Below are positions 26,669 through 36,320 of a stretch of 64,000 bases of DNA, piece after piece. The translations under genes and the position numbers were made by a program. Position 1 is the stretch's first letter, and each line of letters opens with the position of its first letter. The notes beneath the pieces are model-generated. The model made no database searches and had not been told where the DNA came from. It was given only the letters and a program-made list of their open reading frames with translations. Origin of the DNA: CAYFFV01 sp964342695 (GTDB lineage: Bacteria; Acidobacteriota; Vicinamibacteria; Vicinamibacterales; UBA8438); NCBI GenBank assembly GCA_964342695.1, contig CAYFFV010000002.1, positions 62,001 through 126,000 on the forward strand, written 5' to 3'.

Positions 26669-29600
26669 ATGACAATTAGCCATCATCAGAATCTTTTACA
26701 GCGCATTGTGTCTGTCACACTGATGACGGTTCTGATGTATCTTGCAGGATCGATTGCGAACGCACAAGACAATGAATTCATGCCTTATTGGGGTAAAAAC
26801 AGGGTTAAGTATGACAAGTTTGACTGGCACATTTATACGACTGACCATTTTGAAATTTACTACTATCCTGATCTAGAAGAGCATCTAGAAATGATCGCTA
26901 GTTATGCTGAAAGTGCTTACCAAGAAGTTAGCTCAAAGCTTCGACATGAACTGGCATTCGTTGTTCCTCTTATCGTTTTTAAAACACACAGCGAGTTCGA
27001 GCAACAAAACATTTTCCCTGGAGGCAGCCCCGAAGGCGTCGGTGCATTTGCTGAACCCTATCGCAATCGAATCGTACTACCTATTGATGAAGACCCCGAC
27101 GGCCTTTACCGTTTAGTTACCCATGAATTAACACATATCTTTGAATTCGACATCATTCCGCGAGGATTGATCAGTCAAGGAGTGCCACTATGGGTAGATG
27201 AAGGACTCGCAGATTATATGGCTGGTGTTTGGCGACCGCTGGATCTTATGCAAGTTCGTGATGTCGCTGTTTCAGACAACGTTCCCTCAATGACCCAATT
27301 TGAGAGCTATGGCGGCTTCGCAAGTGGTCGAGTCGTTTACAATCTTGGTCACGCCGTATTTGAATTTATGGAGGAGCGCTGGGGCGAAGAAGGAATCAGA
27401 AGATTTCTTTTTGGGTTACGCCGAAGTTCAGTAGGTGGGGGTGGGGACGTTTTCCAAGACGAGTTCAACCTGAGCGGAGAAGAATTCGACGATGCATTTA
27501 AACAATACCTAGATGAACGATTCGATGCATTTCGTGAAAAAGAACGTCCATCTGATTATGGAAGAAACCTCGCCCCTGATCCTCTCCGTTCCAAGTACCC
27601 TGTCCTGATCTCAATCGAAGCCTCACCAACCGGAGAACTTATTGCGGCGGCGGCCTTAAACCGAAAAGATCGAGAACTCGATATTGTAATTATTTCGAGT
27701 AAAACCGGTGAGATAATCAGGAACCTAACAGAGGGTTTCGACCAAGATTTTGGTTTTGATTACATTGTCACACTCGGCCTCAGATTTAATTCTGTTCCAT
27801 GGATGTCATGGTCTCGGGATGGTGACCGTCTTGCATATTTTGTACGAAAGAATAAATACAAATCATTAGTGATTCAAAATGTGGTCTCACGTGAAATTGA
27901 AGAAATTATCGAACTAAATATGGTAGACGAACCAGAATCACCAGACTTCTCACATGATGGTCGCACGGTTGTCTTTTCTGCACTCGATAACTCTATAGGC
28001 AATATCTACAAGATTGACTTAAACAGTAAAAATGTCACCAAAGTAACAGATGACAGCTTAGCTGACTATGGGCCTATCTTCTCACCTGACGGCAACTACG
28101 TAGTCCATCTAAAGCGCATCAGTGGAAACAATAAATTATTTCGTGTTCAAATAGATTCTGGTGAAAGCACTCAACTAACCTTTGGGACCCATGACGAGGG
28201 TGGTGCACAGTTTATCGACAACAGAACACTCGTATTCGCTTCAACCGCAAGCGACCCTTCTAAACCAATAGACTCCGGCATTGCCAGAGATGGAGAAATT
28301 TTTAACATCTGGACTCTTGATATTGAAAATGGAGAGCTTAAACAATTCACCGACACGGCGACCGGCAATGTCAACCCGATATCAATCGCGTCAGAAGACA
28401 CTACCGAACCGGATCGGATAGCATTCATCACGTATTACAAGAGCGAATATGGACTATATTCGATTCCTCGTAATAACGACATTTATTCAGCGTCAACAAA
28501 TGATTTTGGAGTTGCTGCTCCTATTATTGATTTTCAAGCCCCCCTCTCTCACACACTTATTCGCGACAATGCCAAAAAGAAAGGTGCCTTTGAAAAAATT
28601 TTTCTTGAAGGAAGACCGCCACTAAATATTGGAGTAACTAGCAACGGTGATTTTCTTGGTGGCACTCAAATTACGTTCAGTGATGTTCTGGGAGATCAAC
28701 AGTTTAGTGCTCTCGCTTATTCAGTGTCCCAGTACCGAACACTCGGATTCTCTTATACGAATCTATCCGGCCGTTTACAGTACGCTTTTCAAGGTTACAC
28801 GCAAGACCAATTTTTCTACGGCTTTGCACCAGGCATAGCCTTCGATCCTGGACTGGGTTTTCTCAGCCGCGACGATGCACTAGCAGTGCGATCCGTCCGA
28901 GGAGGTTCGGCGTTTGCCATTTATCCACTGGACCGATTTAGACGCTTTGAATTTTCACTGGGAGTTTTTAATTACAGAGAATCTTTTGACAACCAATTAT
29001 TGCAGCAACAATCCCAATCTTTTCAACAACAACAGTTTGGCACTCAACTCTTCCGCGACGGCACATTCCTTCCTCTCGGGATTAACTATATTCAGGAAAC
29101 ATCTGTCTTTCGTCAATTTGGACCCATCGCTGGTAATACAATCCGCGCGTCTTATGAATACGCTCCTCCACTAGGCGACACCTTGCTTTCACGTCAGACA
29201 ATAGATATTGACGCACGCTACTACCTACGCATCGCAGAGACAGGGGTTCTAGCCTTGCGAGGTCGTGGCTTCAAGAGTTGGGGCGAATTTCCAGACTTTT
29301 ACTACTTCGGTGGAAATTCTCAGATGAGAGGTTATGACTATCTGCAGTTTCTCGGACAAAAAACATTTTTTGGGAATGCTGAACTTCGTTTTCCCCTTGT
29401 TGAAGCAATGGCTACGCCTATCGGTGTGCTAGGGGGTATTCGAGGAAGCTTCTTTTTCAATATCGGCATGGCTGGATTTAACGACGTGCCGTTAAATCCA
29501 TGGAGCCGAAGCGGATCAACTATTCGTCCAATTGTTAATTACGTAGTCAATCCGGACACAGGACAAGCTCAGGAAGTGTTTGGACCAACGACTGTGATCG

Positions 29601-29800
29601 AGGGCTTCAGGCTTGAAAATGCTCGAGCTTCCTACGGTATCAGTCTGACCACCCTTGCCATCGGCTTTCCTGTGCACTTTGATTGGGCATGGAGAACATT
29701 ATTCAATAAAGACTGGGAAGATGTTGTTTTTGCGTCAACAGGCGGAAGCAAAGAATTTCGTAGAGTTCGTTTCTCAATGTGGATAGGCTACGACTTCTAA
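26669..29800 (+). CDS. Metalloprotease-like / TolB propeller / BamA-type barrel fusion
   Basis: A 1043-residue exported protein in three parts. After a signal peptide (MYLAGSIANAQ), residues about 35 to 270 form a gluzincin-like domain with HELTH at 152 to 156 and WVDEGLADYM near 175, which supply two His and a Glu for zinc. Residues about 310 to 600 are TolB/WD40-like blades (FSHDGRTVVFSALDNS, FSPDGNYVVHLKRIS). Residues about 670 to 1043 are an outer-membrane barrel of the surface-antigen D15 type, with GNSQMRGYDYLQFLGQ and NAELRFPLVEAM. GAGGTG before the ATG supports the start. It is probably an outer-membrane protein with a periplasmic peptidase-like and propeller domain; activity is not proved. 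A glutamine-rich run lies near residue 780. Confidence 0.85.
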   Translation: MTISHHQNLLQRIVSVTLMTVLMYLAGSIANAQDNEFMPYWGKNRVKYDKFDWHIYTTDHFEIYYYPDLEEHLEMIASYAESAYQEVSSKLRHELAFVVPLIVFKTHSEFEQQNIFPGGSPEGVGAFAEPYRNRIVLPIDEDPDGLYRLVTHELTHIFEFDIIPRGLISQGVPLWVDEGLADYMAGVWRPLDLMQVRDVAVSDNVPSMTQFESYGGFASGRVVYNLGHAVFEFMEERWGEEGIRRFLFGLRRSSVGGGGDVFQDEFNLSGEEFDDAFKQYLDERFDAFREKERPSDYGRNLAPDPLRSKYPVLISIEASPTGELIAAAALNRKDRELDIVIISSKTGEIIRNLTEGFDQDFGFDYIVTLGLRFNSVPWMSWSRDGDRLAYFVRKNKYKSLVIQNVVSREIEEIIELNMVDEPESPDFSHDGRTVVFSALDNSIGNIYKIDLNSKNVTKVTDDSLADYGPIFSPDGNYVVHLKRISGNNKLFRVQIDSGESTQLTFGTHDEGGAQFIDNRTLVFASTASDPSKPIDSGIARDGEIFNIWTLDIENGELKQFTDTATGNVNPISIASEDTTEPDRIAFITYYKSEYGLYSIPRNNDIYSASTNDFGVAAPIIDFQAPLSHTLIRDNAKKKGAFEKIFLEGRPPLNIGVTSNGDFLGGTQITFSDVLGDQQFSALAYSVSQYRTLGFSYTNLSGRLQYAFQGYTQDQFFYGFAPGIAFDPGLGFLSRDDALAVRSVRGGSAFAIYPLDRFRRFEFSLGVFNYRESFDNQLLQQQSQSFQQQQFGTQLFRDGTFLPLGINYIQETSVFRQFGPIAGNTIRASYEYAPPLGDTLLSRQTIDIDARYYLRIAETGVLALRGRGFKSWGEFPDFYYFGGNSQMRGYDYLQFLGQKTFFGNAELRFPLVEAMATPIGVLGGIRGSFFFNIGMAGFNDVPLNPWSRSGSTIRPIVNYVVNPDTGQAQEVFGPTTVIEGFRLENARASYGISLTTLAIGFPVHFDWAWRTLFNKDWEDVVFASTGGSKEFRRVRFSMWIGYDF

Positions 29801-29811
29801 TAAAACCACCA

Positions 29812-31320
29812 CTAAGACGACAGCCTCAGTAATGCGCGATTAAGATCAAATGTAACCTTATAATCGCTTAAAAATGTATGCCCAACGATCCCGCCTATGT
29901 GAAAACCTAATAACGCACTCGGCCGATGTAAATTAAGCACAACGGCTGTAAAGTTACTGTAGTTAATCTTATTAAAATCGAGTTGAACACCAGGAAGCAA
30001 AAATGCATCTTGGTCCCATCCTGAGGTGCCATAGACACGCAATGGAATATGTCTGGGAGGCGACATCCCGATACTGTGTGTAGTACCTATACTAAGTGAA
30101 ATAACTTCTCCTCCGGTGTCCACAACAAACGTTCGAGGATGTTGTTCGTTAATCAGGCCTCGAATTACAGCCAGACGATTCACTCGCATGGGAATATCAA
30201 TATCAGACGGTTCATCCGGCAAGGTATCTGCTAATAGGATCTGGTGATTCTTGTAATCAATTACAGTCGATAAACCCAATGCTATAGGAGAAATACTATC
30301 CAAAACTCTCCGCCTAGGGAGGTCTGAAAGCGGTGGGTTCTTGATAAGTGAAGGAACATTACGAACGACAAGGGATCCTATTTCAAGTAAATCAACACGC
30401 CCCAAATCTAAGCCCCGAACACCAACATCTCCAACACCCGCACTTATCGTCGTAGTAATCGTTTCCACACCAACATTCTCTGCTGTACCCTGGGAGAGAA
30501 CCATCTGCTCTGCCCCAGTATCAATGACAATATCAATTGGCGATCCGGCATTAATTTTTCCACGGACAACCACTTTATCGTTTACTACCCGAAAAGGAAT
30601 CGTATGAACACGATTGTCTCCTGAGGCGAACTCTAACGGAACAAGACCACCAAATGAACGAAGAAACTCTATTTGTGAACGAACCCACTGAGCTCGCCTG
30701 TCACGATTTACAACCGGCAAACTCTTGATGTAATTCTCGTACGCATCTGCCGCATCCGAGTACTGATTTTTCCGACGAAAAATTGAACCTAGCGTATGGT
30801 AAACGTCAGGATTAGCGTCTTCATTCACCAGAGCAATCTCTATTTCACGAAGAGCCGCTTCCAACTGATTTTGGCCGAGAAAACTTCGGGCGAGACCGTG
30901 ACGAGCCGCTGAATGCATTGGGTAGCTGTCGATAATTCTTTGGTAGATTTGGTCGGCTTCTTCAAATAAACCAGCCGACCAATGAGCCTCGGCAACCAAT
31001 GCCTGCACATCTGGGTCATCAGGCTGCAGACTACTCAAGAAAACAGCTTCCTTATGGGCTCTATTGAACTCTGCAACGGACTGGAGGGCATAAACCATGC
31101 CAGAAGACGCGCGGACAAGCTGCTCAGGCCGCGCCCCAACTTTCGCCAAATCATAGGCAATCAACGCTTCCCACGGTCGTCCATCTTCAAGGAGAAGTTT
31201 CCCGAATTCAAGTTGTATTTCACTTCTGCCAGAATCGTCTGAGACAGACTCGACAACAACCGCTGAAAGGCTGACACTAAGGAGAACAAACAGTAGAAGA
31301 TTTCGATAAAAAATGTGCAT
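29812..31320 (-). CDS. TPR protein with two retropepsin-like aspartic protease domains
   Basis: A 502-residue exported protein with a signal peptide (LLLFVLLSVSLSAVVV). Residues about 35 to 215 hold TPR-like helices (DPDVQALVAEAHWSAGLFEE, HSAARHGLARSFLGQNQLEA). Two clan-AA domains follow: the first with DIVIDTGAEQMVLS (Asp267), the second with TFVVDTGGEVISLS (Asp401). Retropepsins work as dimers with one Asp each, so two domains in one chain could make a complete site. It is convergent with the barrel fusion gene, 11 bases apart. The substrate is unknown. Confidence 0.82.
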   Translation of the reverse strand: MHIFYRNLLLFVLLSVSLSAVVVESVSDDSGRSEIQLEFGKLLLEDGRPWEALIAYDLAKVGARPEQLVRASSGMVYALQSVAEFNRAHKEAVFLSSLQPDDPDVQALVAEAHWSAGLFEEADQIYQRIIDSYPMHSAARHGLARSFLGQNQLEAALREIEIALVNEDANPDVYHTLGSIFRRKNQYSDAADAYENYIKSLPVVNRDRRAQWVRSQIEFLRSFGGLVPLEFASGDNRVHTIPFRVVNDKVVVRGKINAGSPIDIVIDTGAEQMVLSQGTAENVGVETITTTISAGVGDVGVRGLDLGRVDLLEIGSLVVRNVPSLIKNPPLSDLPRRRVLDSISPIALGLSTVIDYKNHQILLADTLPDEPSDIDIPMRVNRLAVIRGLINEQHPRTFVVDTGGEVISLSIGTTHSIGMSPPRHIPLRVYGTSGWDQDAFLLPGVQLDFNKINYSNFTAVVLNLHRPSALLGFHIGGIVGHTFLSDYKVTFDLNRALLRLSS

Positions 31321-31418
31321 TAGCCCTGCATTTACGCATACACGTTCAGCACGAAAAACTTGGCCGCCTCAAAATATTATAAGCAAAAGAGGAATGAGTG
31401 CTGGCGAACAAATTTTAG

Positions 31419-31889
31419 TTAACGATTGTACTGCTCAATCGGCAAACCATCGTACATTTCATCAACTCGAAGAATCTGTGCATTACGACTATAAGTACCC
31501 AACTCATAATCTTCGCTCATGATCAAAGCCTTTACAGGCTTCGTGGGGCATACCTCAGAACAGAGACCACAGAAACTACACCTTGAAAGATTAAAATCAA
31601 AATAATCTAAAACCTTAATTTTATGTCCGGGTTCCCTGTGACCACCGAGATTTATTAATTCATCAGGACATGCCTTGGCACACTGATCACACACGATGCA
31701 AGTTTGAGCACCAGTCTCTGGCTCAACCTGCAATCGCAAAACACCACGAAACCGCGGAGCCACGGGACGTCGCTCTAACGGATACTGAAATGTGAAAGCG
31801 GGCTTGGGAGTGTACTTGAGAGTAACGAATAAACCCTTAAGAAGATCAATTAAAAAAACACGTCGGAAAAGTTCTGCTAGAAAAAGCAC
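31419..31889 (-). CDS. nuoI: NADH-quinone oxidoreductase subunit I
   Basis: NuoI carries clusters N6a and N6b in the peripheral arm of complex I. The 156-residue product has two CxxCxxCxxxCP groups, CIVCDQCAKACP and CSFCGLCSEVCP, and an N-terminal helix that docks on the membrane arm (LLKGLFVTLKYTPKP). The start is a GTG three bases after the nuoB stop. It is separated from the rest of the nuo genes, none of which except nuoB are in this window. Confidence 0.9.
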   Translation of the reverse strand: MLFLAELFRRVFLIDLLKGLFVTLKYTPKPAFTFQYPLERRPVAPRFRGVLRLQVEPETGAQTCIVCDQCAKACPDELINLGGHREPGHKIKVLDYFDFNLSRCSFCGLCSEVCPTKPVKALIMSEDYELGTYSRNAQILRVDEMYDGLPIEQYNR

Positions 31890-31892
31890 TTT

Positions 31893-32429
31893 TTAACCCC
31901 GATCTTCAATCAAAATAGGTTCTGACTGTCCAGCCATAATGACCCGCTCTTTTCGTAAAACAGTACTCTCCTTACGGATTTTATCCTGAAGACGCATCAG
32001 GCCGTATAACAAAGCTTCCGGACGAGGCGGACATCCTGACACGTAAACATCCACTGGCACGATTTTATCGACACCTTGCAGAACACTGTAGGTGGGAAAT
32101 GGACCACCTGCATTGGAACAACTGCCCATTGAAATAACCCATTTAGGATCAGGCATCTGATCATAGAGGCGTCTCAAAACAGGCGCCATCTTTTTCGTGA
32201 CGGTCCCGGCAACAATCATTAAATCTGCTTGTCGTGGCGATGCCCGAAAGACTTCGGCTCCAAATCTTGATATGTCATATCGAGAAGTCGATGTCGCGAT
32301 CATTTCAATTGCGCAACAGGCAAGACCAAAACCCATAGGCCACAGAGACGACTGACGCGCCCAACTAAGAACCTGATCTAAATTAGTCGTTATAAAATTG
32401 TCCGAAAACTTGTGGTCAATCAAGCCCAT
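31893..32429 (-). CDS. nuoB: NADH-quinone oxidoreductase subunit B
   Basis: NuoB holds cluster N2, the last iron-sulfur centre before quinone. The 178-residue product has the tandem cysteines in GFGLACCAIEMIAT, SMGSCSNAGGPF and VSGCPPRPEALLYG, together giving the N2 ligands. The start is an ATG with GAGG upstream. It forms an operon with nuoI only; nuoA, C and D, normally its neighbours, are not adjacent. Confidence 0.95.
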   Translation of the reverse strand: MGLIDHKFSDNFITTNLDQVLSWARQSSLWPMGFGLACCAIEMIATSTSRYDISRFGAEVFRASPRQADLMIVAGTVTKKMAPVLRRLYDQMPDPKWVISMGSCSNAGGPFPTYSVLQGVDKIVPVDVYVSGCPPRPEALLYGLMRLQDKIRKESTVLRKERVIMAGQSEPILIEDRG

Positions 32430-32502
32430 CTATAAAACCTCAACCTCATCGCTAAGACTTTTAGAACGTGTTAAATCAAACCAAGCCGCTAACTATATTT
32501 AG

Positions 32503-32766
32503 TTACTTGTCTGCGTAGTACTGTTCTTCCACTTCAATAAAGTTCTGCCATTCGTCTGGAACTTCATCAGTAGCAAAAATTGCTTCAACCGGGCAAGCCG
32601 GCACACAAGCACCACAATCGATGCACTCCTCTGGATGAATATAGAGCTTTTCTGCGGACTCAAATTCTTCTTCGTCCTTGCGAGGATGAATACAATCAAC
32701 TGGACACACGTCTACACATGCTGTGTCCTTGGTACCAATACACGGTTGACAAATTATGTATGCCAT
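32503..32766 (-). CDS. Ferredoxin (two-cluster, 7Fe/8Fe type)
   Basis: An 87-residue ferredoxin: MAYIICQPCIGTKDTACVDV with the first cluster group C-x7-C-x3-CP, then a second group CIDCGACVPACPVEAI. The spacing of the first group fits a 3Fe-4S or modified 4Fe-4S cluster. I placed the start at ATG 32764..32766, right after GGAGGACGGAGAAGGA; a GTG 11 codons upstream gives a longer but unlikely N-terminus. It may carry electrons for the pyruvate:ferredoxin oxidoreductase encoded nearby (inference). Confidence 0.92.
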   Translation of the reverse strand: MAYIICQPCIGTKDTACVDVCPVDCIHPRKDEEEFESAEKLYIHPEECIDCGACVPACPVEAIFATDEVPDEWQNFIEVEEQYYADK

Positions 32767-32908
32767 TCCTTCTCCGTCCTCCGTCGCCTGTAAAACCACA
32801 TCTTCAAAAGACCTCTAGGCCATCAACTCCGATACAAAATTTCTTGGCATATTTTACACAAAAATACACACCTGAGTATAACCTGCGAACGATTGGTCTT
32901 CCAATTTC

Positions 32909-33613
32909 TCAACCTGCGGTTTCTCCAGGACGCAAATCAAGCAGATCAATTCCTTTCGGACCGACCAATTCACGTAATCGATCAGGATTACCAGGCAATG
33001 ATGAAAAGGTCCCAAAATGCATCGGGACAACCTGATTAACCCCAAGAAGTTCACACGCAACTGCCGCTCCATCAGGACCCATAGTAAAACGCCCACCAAT
33101 AGGGAGAAAGGCTATTTGGGGAGCATGTATTTTCTTAATAAGTGCCATATCACCGAAAACATCAGTATCACCTGCAAAATAAATGCATGGTCCATCTCTG
33201 AACTTTAAAACATAACCAACAGGCTCACCTAAGTAAGTGACTGAACGGTCTTCGAACACACTGCTACTGTGCTCGGCATGAACCATAGTGACTTGTACAT
33301 CTTCATCGACGAACACTCCACCCTTGTTCATAGGATGCACATGCTGAAGCCCTCTCGACTCAAGCCACTGGCATAACTCGACAATCCCAACGACCAACGC
33401 TCCGGTGTCACGTGAGGCTTGGAAAAGATCTCCAATATGATCACTATGTGCATGAGTAACCAAAATGTAATCCGCTTGTCTGATACGCTTCCATTCATTC
33501 GGACATGCAGGATTGCCAGACAACCATGGATCGATCAGAATCTTTATTCCTGACGGAGAGGTCAACAAAAATGTACCGTGCCCAAGCCAGGTAAACGAAA
33601 AGTTTTTTTTCAT
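32909..33613 (-). CDS. MBL-fold metal-dependent hydrolase (UPF0173/UlaG-like)
   Basis: The 234-residue product starts MKKNFSFTWLGHGTFLL and has the metallo-β-lactamase motifs HAHSDHIGD, FAGDTDVFGD and VVPMHFGTF. This is the small single-domain family often named metal-dependent hydrolase YtkL; the substrate is unknown. A GTG at 33644..33646 in frame would add 11 residues, but the ATG at 33611..33613 agrees with the family's usual start. It is divergent from lipA with 72 bases between. Confidence 0.87.
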   Translation of the reverse strand: MKKNFSFTWLGHGTFLLTSPSGIKILIDPWLSGNPACPNEWKRIRQADYILVTHAHSDHIGDLFQASRDTGALVVGIVELCQWLESRGLQHVHPMNKGGVFVDEDVQVTMVHAEHSSSVFEDRSVTYLGEPVGYVLKFRDGPCIYFAGDTDVFGDMALIKKIHAPQIAFLPIGGRFTMGPDGAAVACELLGVNQVVPMHFGTFSSLPGNPDRLRELVGPKGIDLLDLRPGETAG

Positions 33614-33685
33614 TAAACTGTTACCGAGAAAATTCCTACTTTCCACGACTGACTACTAAAAGATACCATTCCTAGAGATACTTTG

Positions 33686-34603
33686 ATGCCAGAACATCTT
33701 CCAGTGCCCCTGATTAGAGGCAGAATAGCCAAGAAAGCGTTACCCCAAGAGCCGAAGCCACGCTGGCTTCGAGTCAAAGCTCCTGGCAGTAAAGAATATA
33801 TACGTCTTAAAAACCTGATACGTCGCTTAGAACTCAATACAGTCTGCGCGGAAGCTAACTGCCCCAATGTAGGAGAATGTTGGGATCAAGGAACCGCCAC
33901 TTTTATGATTCTAGGCGACATATGTACACGGGCGTGTGGATATTGCAATGTAGTCCACGGATCTCCGAAGGTACTCGATAAAGACGAACCTAATCGTTTA
34001 TCCGAAGCGGTGGCTCAACTTGGCCTTCAGTATGTTGTAGTCACGTCCGTGGATCGAGACGATCTTCCCGACGGTGGAGCATCAGCATTTTCAGAAACCA
34101 TCAGAGCCATTAGGAAGAAAATCCCGGCCTGTCGTATCGAGGTCCTGATCCCAGACTTTTCTGGAAACACAGATGACCTCCAAACCGTTCTGAACGCGCA
34201 ACCAAACGTTCTCAACCATAATATTGAAACGGTGGAACGACTTTATCGAACCGCTAGACCAGCCGGTCGATATAAACGCGCGCTCGGCCTTATAGAAAAA
34301 GCCAAACAATACGCTCCAGATATACCGACAAAATCTGGTCTAATGGTTGGCCTTGGAGAACAGTGGCAAGAAATATTAGATACGCTTTACGATCTCAGAA
34401 AGGCTGGCTGCGACTTGCTGACAATCGGCCAGTATCTTCGACCGACGGCGGCGAACCTTCCCGTATCTCGTTACTATACGCCTGAAGAGTTTGCCACACT
34501 GAAAACTTTTTCCCTTCAGTTGGGATTTAACCATGTTGAAGCAGGACCTCTTGTCCGTAGTTCATATCATGCACGCGAACAGGCCGATTTTTCTGCTCCT
34601 TAG
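33686..34603 (+). CDS. lipA: Lipoyl synthase
   Basis: LipA inserts two sulfur atoms into protein-bound octanoate. The 305-residue product has both iron-sulfur motifs: CAEANCPNVGEC for the auxiliary cluster and CTRACGYC for the radical SAM cluster, plus LTIGQYLRPT and the C-terminal LVRSSYHARE. The start is ATG 33686; a TTG directly before it is in frame. It converges with lpdA, whose product uses lipoyl proteins, at a distance of 27 bases. Confidence 0.96.
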   Translation: MPEHLPVPLIRGRIAKKALPQEPKPRWLRVKAPGSKEYIRLKNLIRRLELNTVCAEANCPNVGECWDQGTATFMILGDICTRACGYCNVVHGSPKVLDKDEPNRLSEAVAQLGLQYVVVTSVDRDDLPDGGASAFSETIRAIRKKIPACRIEVLIPDFSGNTDDLQTVLNAQPNVLNHNIETVERLYRTARPAGRYKRALGLIEKAKQYAPDIPTKSGLMVGLGEQWQEILDTLYDLRKAGCDLLTIGQYLRPTAANLPVSRYYTPEEFATLKTFSLQLGFNHVEAGPLVRSSYHAREQADFSAP

Positions 34604-34630
34604 TGCATTAACAGTACACTGCGCTCGATT

Positions 34631-36058
34631 TCACTTTTCAGTTCGTTGGCTCGGACGGTAAACATGAGTGCTCAAGCCCAACGACACCTCGGCTGCCTCA
34701 AGCATTGTTTCTGATAAGGTCGGATGAGGATGGATTGAAAGCTTAAGGTCCTCAACCGTAGCACCCATTTCAATCGCAATCACGGCCTCAGCAATTAACT
34801 CACCTGCACCCGTACCAACGATCCCAACACCAAGAATTTGGTCTGTCTCACGATCCAGAACCAGTTTAGTTGCCCCATCGGTTCGATCGAGCGTTACAGC
34901 TCGCCCAGATGCCGCCCAAGGAAAACGTGCCGTCCGGATCTCCCGTCCTTCTCTTTTAGCCTGTGTTTCTGTCAACCCACACCACGCCAGCTCTGGGTCA
35001 GTAAAGACCACGGCAGGAATCGCTGCAGGTTCAAAAACAGCGCTCTGACCAGCGATTGTCTCAACAGCAACTCGGCTTTCGTGAAAAGCCTTGTGTGCAA
35101 GCATAGGCTCACCCACTAAATCTCCTACAGCAAAAATTGAAGGTTCCGCCGTTCGCCGATGTTGATCGACTTTGATAAAACCACGTTCATCACATTCGAT
35201 CTGTGTCTGCTCGAGACCTGGAATATCAGAATTCGGTATTCGCCCAACAGCAACCAGCACAGAATCAAAAACTAGAACTTCTCCACGTGTTTCGGGTCCA
35301 TCAAGCGATACTTCAACTCCATTTGCACCTGTTTTAACTTGCCCCACCTTCGTCCGAAGATGAATATCACCAATCTGTTTTCGTAATTGACGCGACAATA
35401 CAGATACAAGATCTCTATCGGCTCCAGGAAGCAAACCGTCTGTCATTTCAACGACCGTTACTTTTGTTCCAAGAGCAGCATAGACACTCCCTAGCTCAAG
35501 CCCAATATAACCACCACCAATCACCAATAAAGTCTTCGGGATACTTCGCAACTCAAGAGCCGTTGTCGAATCAAGAATGCGCTCACTGTTCATGGGAAAC
35601 GCTACCGGATACGCGGGTCTCGAGCCCGTGGCAAGAATGGCAGAATCAAAATTTATGGTTTGTGTGTTCTGGTCTGCTCTAACCACGGAAATTGTTTGAG
35701 CGTTGACAAAAGATGCTCGACCACAGACGTAATCAATGGATCGCTGATCCGATAATTGACTTAAACCACCTGTTAGTCTTGAAACAACCTGCTCTTTCCA
35801 GTTTCGAAGCCGGTCAAGATCTATAGATGGTTCTCCGAAATCAATTCCCCAGTTTCTAGCTTGGTCGGCTTCGTTGAGAGTCCTAGCAATATGCAGCAGT
35901 GCTTTTGAAGGCATACATCCACGATATAGGCAGACTCCACCGGGGCGAGGATTCTCATCAACCAACGTTACTTCCATGCCAAGATCAGCGGCTAGGAATG
36001 CGGCAGTATAACCAGCCGGACCTGCACCAATAATCACAATACTTTTTTTCTGTGCCAT
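34631..36058 (-). CDS. lpdA: Dihydrolipoyl dehydrogenase
   Basis: The 475-residue flavoprotein reoxidises dihydrolipoamide of 2-oxoacid dehydrogenase or glycine cleavage complexes. Seen: FAD motif IIGAGPAGYTAAFLAA, the redox disulfide in GGVCLYRGCMPSKALL (near residues 43 and 48), the NAD motif VIGGGYIGLELGSVYAALG, IFAVGDLVGEPMLAHKA and the catalytic HPHPTLSE near the C-terminus. The redox site has Tyr-Arg between the cysteines where Asn-Val is usual, which is a mild variant. The gap upstream (36059..36320, 262 bases) has no gene I can support. Confidence 0.93.
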   Translation of the reverse strand: MAQKKSIVIIGAGPAGYTAAFLAADLGMEVTLVDENPRPGGVCLYRGCMPSKALLHIARTLNEADQARNWGIDFGEPSIDLDRLRNWKEQVVSRLTGGLSQLSDQRSIDYVCGRASFVNAQTISVVRADQNTQTINFDSAILATGSRPAYPVAFPMNSERILDSTTALELRSIPKTLLVIGGGYIGLELGSVYAALGTKVTVVEMTDGLLPGADRDLVSVLSRQLRKQIGDIHLRTKVGQVKTGANGVEVSLDGPETRGEVLVFDSVLVAVGRIPNSDIPGLEQTQIECDERGFIKVDQHRRTAEPSIFAVGDLVGEPMLAHKAFHESRVAVETIAGQSAVFEPAAIPAVVFTDPELAWCGLTETQAKREGREIRTARFPWAASGRAVTLDRTDGATKLVLDRETDQILGVGIVGTGAGELIAEAVIAIEMGATVEDLKLSIHPHPTLSETMLEAAEVSLGLSTHVYRPSQRTEK

Positions 36059-36320
36059 AAATTACTTTCAAATTTCCTGTAAGAAGCCATTGTTAACAGA
36101 CGCAAAAAAACCACGCAGCTTAAGGTTAAATATTTCATCTGACCTGACCAATGTTTACTAAATCACATGGCGAGAACCACTAAATATTAAATCGAGAAGG
36201 ACTATAGTACGCGATAATTTTTGGAAGGCAGAAATCAGCAGGCAAACATAAAATGACCACTAAGGGAATTATCCTTACGGCTCCACACTAAGAACTAAAA
36301 CCAACAAGCAACCAACTTTA

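Noticed and set aside
36059..36320. Possible terminator or gene in the gap between nifJ and lpdA
   Set aside because: An AAGG...CCTT pairing is too short and lacks a U-run, and no convincing ORF exists; nothing reported.
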